This document shows, piece by piece, positions 31,597 to 39,711 of a DNA stretch of 64,000 bases. The notes under the pieces were generated by a model, which did not search any database, had not been told where the DNA came from, and saw only the letters and a list, made by a program, of their open reading frames with translations. Source of the DNA: Xenorhabdus yunnanensis. GTDB taxonomy: Bacteria > Pseudomonadota > Gammaproteobacteria > Enterobacterales > Enterobacteriaceae. Positions within the stretch are counted from its first letter, which is position 1, and the number at the start of each line of letters is the position of its first letter. The translations under genes and the position numbers were made by a program. Location: positions 62,001 to 126,000 of the forward strand of contig NZ_JAQRFI010000001.1 of assembly GCF_028598805.1 (NCBI RefSeq), in the 5' to 3' direction.

Positions 31597-32598
31597 TTAC
31601 TCTATCAAAAAAACGGAATCCCTGATGACAAGTTCCGCTGAAAACATATTCATTTGTGGAGCCAGTTCTTTTTTGGCGCTGAGCTGTAATGCCAGATTAG
31701 CGGCCCGTTGAGCCATTTGTTCGATTGGGTTATGTACGGTAGTTAAGGGAGGATAGAGATATCGGGCTGTGACAATATCATCAAATCCAACGATTGACAG
31801 TTGTTCCGGTAAGTTGATTTTCCGTTGATGTAGGAATCGCATCATGCCAGCAGCCATAACATCATTGAATGTTATTGCAGCAGTAAAGTTGATGCCGCTG
31901 TCTAAGAGTTTTTCTGCTGCCTGTTCCCCGCCTTTTTCGTTAAATGGAACACTAATAACCCAATCACTAGGTACTGTTATACCTGCATTACTCATTGCAG
32001 CATGATATCCCTCCAAGCGGAGACTTCTATCATCGATCGGTAGATCTGCCGTTACATAAGCAATTTTTCGATGACCATTTTGGAGAAGATAATTGGTAGC
32101 AGTTTGAGAAGCACTGACATTATCTAACCAGATGCATCGGTTAGCGATGACAGGAAAATATCGATTGATAATCACTAATCCCGGAGTATGAGCTGCATAA
32201 CGTAATATATCTGCATCGCCCATTCTGCTGACATGGGCTACTATTGCTTCACACCCTTGGTTGATTAAAAAATCTAAGGCAGATTTCTCCAGTTCAGCTT
32301 GATGCCCGCCGCTACAAACCATGAGTTTAGCTTCTTTTTTTCGGGCGATTTTTTCAACGCCGCGAGCCAAAAGAGAAAAAAAGGGATCAGCCAAATTACC
32401 CGTCAGTAAACCCAACATATTCCCGCATCTTTTTGCCAATGCAAGTGCGGCAGGATTACGGTGGTAGTTGAACTTACGCATGGCTTTTTCTACCCGTTCA
32501 CGGGTGCCAGGTTCGACGTAAGCGGTATTATTAATGACACGGCTAACAGTGGCTACGGATACTCCAGCTTGATGTGCTACATCTTTCATCGTGGCCAT
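31597..32598 (-). CDS. LacI/GalR-family transcriptional repressor
   Basis: The 333-residue protein starts with the classic helix-turn-helix MKDVAHQAGVSVATVSRVIN, followed by the hinge helix (PAALALAKR) and a periplasmic-binding-protein-like effector domain (about 60-333) with VIINRYFP, GFDDIVTARY and PPLTTVHNP. It probably controls the downstream NhaC-type gene, separated by 40 bp. The effector, likely a sugar or organic acid, cannot be read from sequence. The ribosome-binding site GGAG lies inside a small CTATC/GATAG hairpin. Confidence 0.93.
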   Translation of the reverse strand: MATMKDVAHQAGVSVATVSRVINNTAYVEPGTRERVEKAMRKFNYHRNPAALALAKRCGNMLGLLTGNLADPFFSLLARGVEKIARKKEAKLMVCSGGHQAELEKSALDFLINQGCEAIVAHVSRMGDADILRYAAHTPGLVIINRYFPVIANRCIWLDNVSASQTATNYLLQNGHRKIAYVTADLPIDDRSLRLEGYHAAMSNAGITVPSDWVISVPFNEKGGEQAAEKLLDSGINFTAAITFNDVMAAGMMRFLHQRKINLPEQLSIVGFDDIVTARYLYPPLTTVHNPIEQMAQRAANLALQLSAKKELAPQMNMFSAELVIRDSVFLIE

Positions 32599-32751
32599 AC
32601 TATCTCCGATAGTTATTTATACAAAATAAATGTGAAATGGAATCATATATAAATTCATTCAGATAGTCATAAAATATTTTTTGTATTTTCAATTAAGTAA
32701 CATATTTTTCTTTAATTAAACGACAGAGTATGTGTAGAGCCAATACTATCT

Positions 32752-33426
32752 TTAATATAGCAAAGCATGGTCTGTAAATTTCAAATATTTTGGTGGAATA
32801 TATTGGTCATAATTATTTTTTTCACAAAGAGATTTTAATTCAATGATTGAGTTTATTGATAGCTTCTCATAGATGATTTGAAAATACCTTTCTAAGGTAC
32901 GGCATGATAGTTTTAGCTCATTAGAAATGTTTTTATTGCTGATGCCACGACAGAATAAAAAAATAACCGACCATTCTTTCTCCGTAAGAATACTGTTGGG
33001 AGGGTTAAGATTAATAGATATGGAAGCATCATTTTTAATGTAATGATGTACTGAAAAATGATTTATTTCTTTAGCATGACAAATTATTCCGATACATTGA
33101 TTATTTTCACTCATTAATGGGTACTTTTCACAAAAATAGGACTTTAGTTGTTGAGGATTGCGTTGAAAATAAGCACCAATAGATGATATTCTTTGCATGG
33201 ATTGTAAGATCTTACGGTCATTTTCTTCAAAAATATGAACAAGATGATTAAAAGGTGTCGGTAATTCTTTCTCAGAATATCCTGTAACATCAAAGTCTTC
33301 AGGTAAATTACTTAACTTAATAAACACTTTATTTGCATATATAAAACGGAGTTCCTTATCTTTTACAAACCATGGATCATGACTTTTATCCCACATATTT
33401 GTTAACTGAGGAGTGATTTTACTCAT
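32752..33426 (-). CDS. PAS4-LuxR family transcriptional regulator
   Basis: The 224-residue protein has the same plan as the regulator at 28643-29326. Its PAS-like domain includes WFVKDKELRFIYANKVF, FDVTGYSEKELP and SYFCEKYPLMSENNQCIGI. A LuxR-type helix-turn-helix near residues 145-200 includes LTEKEWSVIFLF and LKLSCRTLERY. It is a paralogue rather than a duplicate, with about 40 percent similarity by eye. It is separated from the LacI gene by 150 bp. Ligand and targets unknown. Confidence 0.87.
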   Translation of the reverse strand: MSKITPQLTNMWDKSHDPWFVKDKELRFIYANKVFIKLSNLPEDFDVTGYSEKELPTPFNHLVHIFEENDRKILQSMQRISSIGAYFQRNPQQLKSYFCEKYPLMSENNQCIGIICHAKEINHFSVHHYIKNDASISINLNPPNSILTEKEWSVIFLFCRGISNKNISNELKLSCRTLERYFQIIYEKLSINSIIELKSLCEKNNYDQYIPPKYLKFTDHALLY

Positions 33427-33452
33427 ACATAACCTTCAATAAATATTGAGTA

Positions 33453-33570
33453 TAATATATCCATTAATCTGCAAACCCAGCTTTGTTGGCTCCACCCACG
33501 CTAGCCACATAATTATCTATGTGCTTTTGTACTAGCTCCCTTTGCTATGATTTCAACCGCATGGTTGGTC
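33453..33570. repeat. Degenerate ERIC-like element
   Basis: Reading the minus strand, the blocks CACATAGATAATTATGTGGC, GTGGGTGGAGCCAACAAAGC and TTTGCAGATTAATGG match, in order, the ERIC blocks CATAGATAACT, GTGAGTGAGCGCAGCCAAC and the CAACTTGCAAGACG end of the copy at 34543-34686. It is strongly diverged and may be an old relic. Confidence 0.5.
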
Positions 33571-34542
33571 TTCGCTTAAAAGTCTTCATCATACATTGTG
33601 AACTCCAGTTTCGAGCCGGTTGTTATAGGTATTGTTATTATTGTTATAGGTATTGTTATAGGCAAAATAACGAATTTATTTCAGAAGAAATGTGAGAAGA
33701 GTTTGCTATCCATGTAATCGGTTTCATGAGATGTAAAAATGTGACTTAGGTAACGATTTTTGATCTTGCTTATTATGGAATAAGCAACGTCAGAGTCATA
33801 GCAGCTACCAGTCTGATTGTGTGTAAATAAAGATAGTTGGATGTATGAAAGTGATCGCTACTCACAGTCCACGGATTTACCTAAATTGAAGTAGTTCCAG
33901 TAAAGTCTTGGGGTTTTTGGGGTATATTTTCTATCGATTAACATTTTTCGTAATAATCTAAAATCCGTTGGATATCTTCTTCATTTTCTAGCGAATTAAA
34001 ATATATTTTTGCATGGTAAATTATTTTCTGTATTATAAATTTACATGCGTTATTAATTCGAGTTTATTAATGATGCATTTAGGTTTTTATTGGTGGTGAT
34101 TATGTTTGTCTATTCTGATTTTTATGGAGTGGAATTTAACGTAATGTGATCAAGAACTCTCTTTTTTGTGACTTGTTGTAAATTCATTGAATTAAGTTAA
34201 TTTATCTTGATTTTATATGTCAATATTTTAAATGACATTTAAATTTTGGCTTATTACTCCGATTGAGTAAGCATTTGGACATTATAATGAAATTATTGTC
34301 GGGATCTTCTTGTTCTATCTGCTGATTTTTGTTTTGACATGCTTTTGCGAATGTTTAATATTTAAATTTTATAATTAATAATAGGTTCTTTTATTTTATG
34401 TAAATCCTGTTTTATTTTAAATGTAACATATCTGAAATTGACCTTATCTTAAATTAGCATTCTATCCATCTTGTAAAGATGGTGGCTATTTTTCTATTGC
34501 ATATTTAATCGTATCTGAGCAAAAGGCGAGACTACGCGCGGC
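33571..34542. other. AT-rich non-coding region between LuxR and T6SS genes
   Basis: Nearly 1 kb with no supported gene on either strand. It contains a GTTATAGGTATT-type tandem repeat at 33620-33662 and then very AT-rich DNA. It is a likely promoter region for the T6SS cassette, perhaps silenced by H-NS given the composition (inference). Confidence 0.5.
33620..33662. repeat. TTGTTATAGGTA tandem repeat
   Basis: TTGTTATAGGTA, a shorter TTGTTATTA unit, TTGTTATAGGTA again and a final TTGTTATAGG follow each other in an intergenic stretch. Confidence 0.85.
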
Positions 34543-34686
34543 GTATACCCAATGGATTTCAAGATGCGTCGCGGCGGCAAGGGAGCGAATCTCCGGGAGC
34601 ATAGATAACTCTATGTTTCATAACAACGGTGACCGGGGTGAGTGAGCGCAGCCAACAAAGAGGCAACTTGCAAGACGAAGGGTATA
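34543..34686. repeat. ERIC (enterobacterial repetitive intergenic consensus) element
   Basis: About 144 bp bounded by inverted ends GTATACCCAATGGATTTCAAG and GCAAGACGAAGGGTATAT (each quoted to 21 or fewer bases in part). It has the internal blocks GGGAGCATAGATAACT and GTGAGTGAGCGCAGCCAAC typical of Yersinia, Photorhabdus and Xenorhabdus ERIC copies. It is slightly longer than the 127-bp standard because of extra bases near the centre. It ends 28 bases before the tssF-like gene, so it lies in that gene's leader. Confidence 0.88.
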
Positions 34687-34714
34687 TAGCTTTGCTTTAA
34701 GGGAAAAGGAGTAA

Positions 34715-36460
34715 GTGGTGAATCCGTTTGAATATTATTATCAGTGGGAACTTGATTACTTAAGGCAACTGGGAAAGGCCGTGAGTAAGGAGAACTCGCA
34801 TCTCAGAGATACGCTCAGCGGGCAAGATCCTGATGTAGAAAAGCTGAATGAAGGCTTTGCGGCTTTAATGGCACGTTTGAGTCAGAAAGTGGATGATGCA
34901 TTTCCTGAATTGACCCAACCGTTATTGCAAAAATTGCGGGCACAACCTATTAAAGGGATCCCTGCTACCAGCATTGTTCAGTTCGATAGTGGGGCACAAG
35001 GGGATTTTGCTTTTTCCATCCCGGCAGGAACAGAAGTTTATACTCATCATCGACAGCCATTTGTCACTTGCCGGGAATGTCCTATTGAGCCTTTGATATT
35101 AGTGTCACGTGACATAACTCATCAAGTACAGACAACGAAAGTCACCTTAAAATTTCGCTATATGGGTAAGGAAGAAGCGTGGCTGACCCAGCCGATTAAT
35201 GTGTTTCTGAGCAGTGATGAGCAGGTTGCTGATACTCTGATGCTGGGGCTGACTCAATATTATGATGGGGCTGAATTGTATCATGATGGGCAGGTGTATA
35301 AAGCACACGGCGATCGGTTTGAACCGCGCTCAGGCGCTTCCCGATTGGTTCTGTCATCTGCGACAGGGGATAACTGGGCACCACAATTGTTAGTTGAGTC
35401 TCTTTATCTGCCCCATGTTAACCAATTTCTGCATTTACCTCTGCCAACAATGGCAAAGCGATTAAAACTGACAAAACAGCGTGAATTCAGTGTCGTTCTG
35501 ACGTTGAATACAGTATTGCCGTTGTCAGCCGCTCAAATAAAGTCTGCATTCCAGCTTCATTGTGCGCCTGTGGTTAATATGGCGCGTAACAGTCAGGTGA
35601 CACTGCCTTTTGCGCCAGAAACAGCGCGCTATCGCTTACCCCTCATACCGGCTCAGAGTGTTTTGCATATTGCCGGTATTGAACTGAAAAATGAGCCAAA
35701 CACAGAAGAGGAAAGACGCGGGGATGAATACCTGTTTTATCCGGTCAGCCTCCTGACAGGTATGGAACGTTATCACCCGGAGTACGACAAGGCGTGGTTC
35801 TATGCGCTTGAAGTCAGTAAAGATGCGCTGGGCAGAATACAGTACGAGCTGATTTTCTATGACAGCAAAGCGGAGTTGATGCGAAAACCACCTGAACGTG
35901 AATTCATTTGCCATTTTTATGGCTTTGAACAATCTCAGGCACCTTTTGCATTGGGCGAGATCTGCCAGGCGGGAGAAAATGTTCCCGACGTTTTTCAATT
36001 AAAAAATATCACTCCCACTTCACAAACTTATCCTCCGATTGTTGATAGCCATCGTCATTGGGATTTGTTGTCGCATTATTCTGTCGGCAGCCATTTATTG
36101 GAGATGAGCGCGTCAGTCAAACAGCTACTACAGGATTTTGATCTATATGCAGATATCGATCGCTCAGCCAGCCGAAATATCCGGCGCATGATCGGGGGGA
36201 TCGTCAATATAGAGGCAAAATGGGGTGACAGAATGATCCGGGACAGGCCCGTTCGCTGTCTGCGGGTTACCCTGATGCTGGATGAAACCGCTTATACCGA
36301 TGCCGGCGAAATGTATCGATTCGCCAATTCACTCTACCAATTCTTCCCGTTCTGCCTTGCCCAGGGGACATGGCTGCGAATGAGCGTGCTCAGCCAACCT
36401 TCAGGGACGGAATGGTATCTGTCACCTTCAATGATTCAAGGTTATCGCTCAATTATGTAA
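34715..36460 (+). CDS. tssF: TssF-like type VI secretion baseplate protein (VasA/ImpG family)
   Basis: TssF is a baseplate wedge subunit that works with TssG, TssE and TssK. The 581-residue protein begins with the family signature FEYYYQWELDYLRQLGKAV and SGQDPDVEKLNEGFAALMARL, and continues to GGIVNIEAKWGDRMIRDRP-type C-terminal motifs, so it appears full length. Two adjacent GTG codons (34715, 34718) could start it, behind AAAAGGAG. What is odd is the context: no tssG or other baseplate gene follows, only vgrG 12 bp later. It may be an orphan specialised for this VgrG cassette. Confidence 0.88.
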   Translation: MVNPFEYYYQWELDYLRQLGKAVSKENSHLRDTLSGQDPDVEKLNEGFAALMARLSQKVDDAFPELTQPLLQKLRAQPIKGIPATSIVQFDSGAQGDFAFSIPAGTEVYTHHRQPFVTCRECPIEPLILVSRDITHQVQTTKVTLKFRYMGKEEAWLTQPINVFLSSDEQVADTLMLGLTQYYDGAELYHDGQVYKAHGDRFEPRSGASRLVLSSATGDNWAPQLLVESLYLPHVNQFLHLPLPTMAKRLKLTKQREFSVVLTLNTVLPLSAAQIKSAFQLHCAPVVNMARNSQVTLPFAPETARYRLPLIPAQSVLHIAGIELKNEPNTEEERRGDEYLFYPVSLLTGMERYHPEYDKAWFYALEVSKDALGRIQYELIFYDSKAELMRKPPEREFICHFYGFEQSQAPFALGEICQAGENVPDVFQLKNITPTSQTYPPIVDSHRHWDLLSHYSVGSHLLEMSASVKQLLQDFDLYADIDRSASRNIRRMIGGIVNIEAKWGDRMIRDRPVRCLRVTLMLDETAYTDAGEMYRFANSLYQFFPFCLAQGTWLRMSVLSQPSGTEWYLSPSMIQGYRSIM

Positions 36461-36472
36461 GGAGTTTCTGCA

Positions 36473-38482
36473 ATGGATGGATTAGTTTTCACTTGCCAGA
36501 TAGGTGCACTGCCGCAGACCACGTTTCAGGTAGTGGATTTCAGCTTACAGGAAGGGCTGTCACAACTGTTTCACCTTTCTATGACAGTCGTCAGCTCTTT
36601 GAATAACGTGGCACTCAATGAACAATTGGGTTCCAGTGCTTCTCTGACGGTGATTCGGGATGGTGTCATTGAGCGAACCGTCAATGGTGTTGTGGCCGGG
36701 GCAGAGCAGGGTAATACTGATGGGCGACAAACCTATTACACTTTTATTATCCGCCCGGCAATGTGGTTAATGACACTCAATCAGGACAGCCGGATTTTCC
36801 ATCATCAATCCGTGCCGGATATTCTTGGTCAATTGCTGAAAGAACATCGCATCAAGGCAGACAATAAGTTTTACAAAGATCACCAGCAGCATTCGATACG
36901 GGAATATACCACCCAGAAACGCGAATCGGCCTATGAATTTTGGTGTCGGCTGGCTGCGGAAGAAGGCATTATGTTCTGGTTCGAAGAGGACAAACTGTTT
37001 TACAGCAATTCCCACCTCGGCATGTTGGCGGCATTGACGTTGACCTACAACGTACAGGCAAACACAGATAACAGTGATTCGACGGCATGGCAGTGGAATT
37101 ACGGCGAATATCTGTGCCCGGATGAAACGATCCATAAAGATAATAATTTCCTTCGGCCTTCCTATCCTCTGCAACATCTGGCTGCGTCAGATGAGGGCGG
37201 GAACCATTCTGTATTTGAAAGTTATGGACGTTTTCAGAGGGATGCAGAAGGTCGCCCTTTCACCCAATTGCGTTTGGAGCAGTTGCAGAACCAGAGCAAA
37301 GTCGGTAAAGCGAGTACCAACTGTATCAAATTACGACCGGGGCGGATCTTCGTTCTGCAATCCCACCCGATTGCGACGATGAATGATCGTTGGCAGGTTG
37401 TTACTGTCACGCATCATGGGCATCAGCCACAGGCTTCCAGAGATGCGGGGGAAGGGACAACGTTAACTAATCACGTCACCTTTATTCCGGGCAGGCAGGA
37501 TTGGCGTCCGCCTTTCCGATATAAGCCGCTGGCGGATGGAGATGAAGTCGCAACCGTCGTGGGGCCGGAAGGTGAAGAGATCTACGTTGATAAACATGGC
37601 GCTATCAAAGTTCATTTCCATTGGAACCGTTACGATGAAGCGGATGATCGTGCTTCCTGCTGGGTGCGTGTAGCGCAGGGCTGGAATGGTGATGGCTATG
37701 GTTTTATGGCCATTCCGCGCATAGGTCAGGAAGTGATTATTTCCTACCTGAATGGTGATATTGATCGCCCGATAGTGACGGGCTGTACCTACAACGGACG
37801 TAATCGCCCGCCCCTGGATCTGCCCGCAGAAAAAACCCGCACGACATTTAAAACGCATACTCATAAAGGCGAAGGGTTTAACGAATTGCGCTTTGAAGAT
37901 GCGAAAGGCAGTGAAGAAATCTATATCCACGCCCAGAAAGATCAGCTTATCCAGATAAATCACGATAAAACCCAACGTGTTGGTCACGATGAAAGCCACC
38001 ATGTCCTGAACAACCGCAAACATGAAATCGGCAACGATGAATTCATTCGGATCATGCATGAACAGCACATCCAGATTGACCTGAACCAGTTTGAAACCAT
38101 CACCAAAGATCGCAAAACCCGCATCAACAACAACTGGCAGGAAAATATCTTTGCGGATCACCTGCAAGAAGTGGGGCGGGACAAAACCGCCAGAATCAAC
38201 AACAACTATACCCTGAATGTGGTCAACAACATCCAGAGCCTGACGAAAGTCCATACCCTACAGGCCAGCGAATCCGTGCTGATCAAAGGCAAGGCGGGGT
38301 CGATTAAGCTGGATAGTTCAGGGGTGACGATCACCGGCAAAATCACCCTGCAAGGGGATGTTTCGGTAACGGGGGGAAGCCCGGGCACCGTGCCGTCACT
38401 CAGCGGATCAGCCAATGAAGGGTTGGTCATGGCAGAGGATTGCCGGGAAAAAGCCCGTAAACAGCAGGAGTCATCGGAATAA
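36473..38482 (+). CDS. vgrG: VgrG/TssI type VI secretion spike protein
   Basis: VgrG trimers form the spike on the Hcp tube and carry effectors. The 669-residue protein shows the gp27-like region first (about 1-370), the gp5 OB-fold near residues 385-460 (HFHWNRYDEAD, SCWVRVAQGWNG, GFMAIPRIGQEVIISYLNGD), then a beta-helix needle with HDxxHxV and NN(W/Y) repeats. It ends in a short linker without an enzymatic extension, so cargo is attached non-covalently. Its stop overlaps the ATG of the DUF4123 adaptor gene (TAATG), so the two are translated together. Confidence 0.95.
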   Translation: MDGLVFTCQIGALPQTTFQVVDFSLQEGLSQLFHLSMTVVSSLNNVALNEQLGSSASLTVIRDGVIERTVNGVVAGAEQGNTDGRQTYYTFIIRPAMWLMTLNQDSRIFHHQSVPDILGQLLKEHRIKADNKFYKDHQQHSIREYTTQKRESAYEFWCRLAAEEGIMFWFEEDKLFYSNSHLGMLAALTLTYNVQANTDNSDSTAWQWNYGEYLCPDETIHKDNNFLRPSYPLQHLAASDEGGNHSVFESYGRFQRDAEGRPFTQLRLEQLQNQSKVGKASTNCIKLRPGRIFVLQSHPIATMNDRWQVVTVTHHGHQPQASRDAGEGTTLTNHVTFIPGRQDWRPPFRYKPLADGDEVATVVGPEGEEIYVDKHGAIKVHFHWNRYDEADDRASCWVRVAQGWNGDGYGFMAIPRIGQEVIISYLNGDIDRPIVTGCTYNGRNRPPLDLPAEKTRTTFKTHTHKGEGFNELRFEDAKGSEEIYIHAQKDQLIQINHDKTQRVGHDESHHVLNNRKHEIGNDEFIRIMHEQHIQIDLNQFETITKDRKTRINNNWQENIFADHLQEVGRDKTARINNNYTLNVVNNIQSLTKVHTLQASESVLIKGKAGSIKLDSSGVTITGKITLQGDVSVTGGSPGTVPSLSGSANEGLVMAEDCREKARKQQESSE

Positions 38483-39693
38483 TGTCCTGGATACCCGATT
38501 ATGCTGAACATTGGGTGGTGGATTATGCCTATGCCACGCAACAAGGCGAACATTACTCTGCCCGGGCGATTGTCCATGCAACGAGCAAGCTGCAGGCTCT
38601 GTCGGCGCTGGTGGAATATGTCCTACAGGCGGGACATTTACCGGGGCAATACCAAAGTATTCAGCCGTTGCCTGAATACCTTACCGCCAGCACTTATGTC
38701 GAATTACCGCTATTGCGGCAGTTCCGGCAGGGGGTGGAGCGGAATGCCCGGGTGATCCCGCTGGACGAACACAATATCAACCCCCTCTTGCCTGCCGCGC
38801 GGGGCGTATTGCAGTTTACTGTAACGGAAATCCTGCCCGCCAAGGAGAGCGGGCAATACCGCTATATGGTGATTGATGCCACGGTTTACCGCCGGGTCAT
38901 GAGCAGCTTTATCGTGCCTGACCTGATGGTCTCCAACCTGCGATGGGAAAGCCTGTTTCAGGGGGAAACCCAAATCACGCTCGAAGACAGTGCTCCTTAT
39001 CTGGTGGAGTTAACGGATGACACAATGGTGCACTCGGCTTTTCAGCAAAAGATCACACAGCCGATCACCCCGGAACCGGGAATTTTTATCGACAGTGACC
39101 AGCCATTTCCTGTGATCCGTAATCACCTGCGTAAATTCACCTATCTGAGAAATGAACAACAGCAATCATGGGTGTTTTACCGTTTCTATGTACCGCAAGG
39201 CTTGATCCCGCTACTGAAAAGCCTGCCGGATGAACAACTGATGCACTTTATGCGCCCGATAACACGCATCGGTTATTTCGACAGCCAGACGGCACAGTAC
39301 TACGCCCTTTCTCTGGCTGAAAACGTACTGGATCAGGAGAAAACGGCCCCCGTGGCAATTAATCCCTATCTGATGAACCTATTGGCGGGGCAGACCCAAG
39401 AACGGGCGGTGGCTCAGATAGTGAAATTTATTGCAGAGACCCAACCTGAACTGTCGCCAGAACAGAAAGAACAACTGCCAGCCTTTGTGGTGCAACAGGC
39501 TAATTTCGCTTGTCTGGCGGGTTTCGCTCATCAGCGTTCCATTCTGTATCTGGTGGCGGGCAGAAGTCTGGCGCGGGATAACGAAGCGCTCTGGCAGCGG
39601 GCATGGCAGCATGCCTGTGCCGAAGCACAGGCGCAAGAGGTGCGGGCGCTGACTTGTTATGAGTATTGTTTTAAGAATCGAGTTTCAAAATAA
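38482..39693 (+). CDS. DUF4123 T6SS effector adaptor (Tap/VasW type) with long N-terminal region
   Basis: DUF4123 proteins are chaperones that load a specific effector onto the VgrG tip. The 403-residue protein has a region of about 120 residues (WVVDYAYATQQGEHYSARAIV ...) before the DUF4123-like core (about 125-270), then a helical tail (about 300-403) with FVVQQANFACLAGF. The location between vgrG and a VasX-like toxin matches V. cholerae VasW. I do not recognise the N-terminal part; it may contact the long effector. Confidence is good on role, moderate on domain edges. Confidence 0.8.
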   Translation: MSWIPDYAEHWVVDYAYATQQGEHYSARAIVHATSKLQALSALVEYVLQAGHLPGQYQSIQPLPEYLTASTYVELPLLRQFRQGVERNARVIPLDEHNINPLLPAARGVLQFTVTEILPAKESGQYRYMVIDATVYRRVMSSFIVPDLMVSNLRWESLFQGETQITLEDSAPYLVELTDDTMVHSAFQQKITQPITPEPGIFIDSDQPFPVIRNHLRKFTYLRNEQQQSWVFYRFYVPQGLIPLLKSLPDEQLMHFMRPITRIGYFDSQTAQYYALSLAENVLDQEKTAPVAINPYLMNLLAGQTQERAVAQIVKFIAETQPELSPEQKEQLPAFVVQQANFACLAGFAHQRSILYLVAGRSLARDNEALWQRAWQHACAEAQAQEVRALTCYEYCFKNRVSK

Positions 39694-39711
39694 CATAAGG
39701 AGATAAGAGAA

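Noticed and set aside
37463..38254. 263-codon minus-strand frame inside vgrG
   Set aside because: Antisense shadow of the VgrG beta-helix repeats; its repetitive hydrophobic composition follows from the coding strand.
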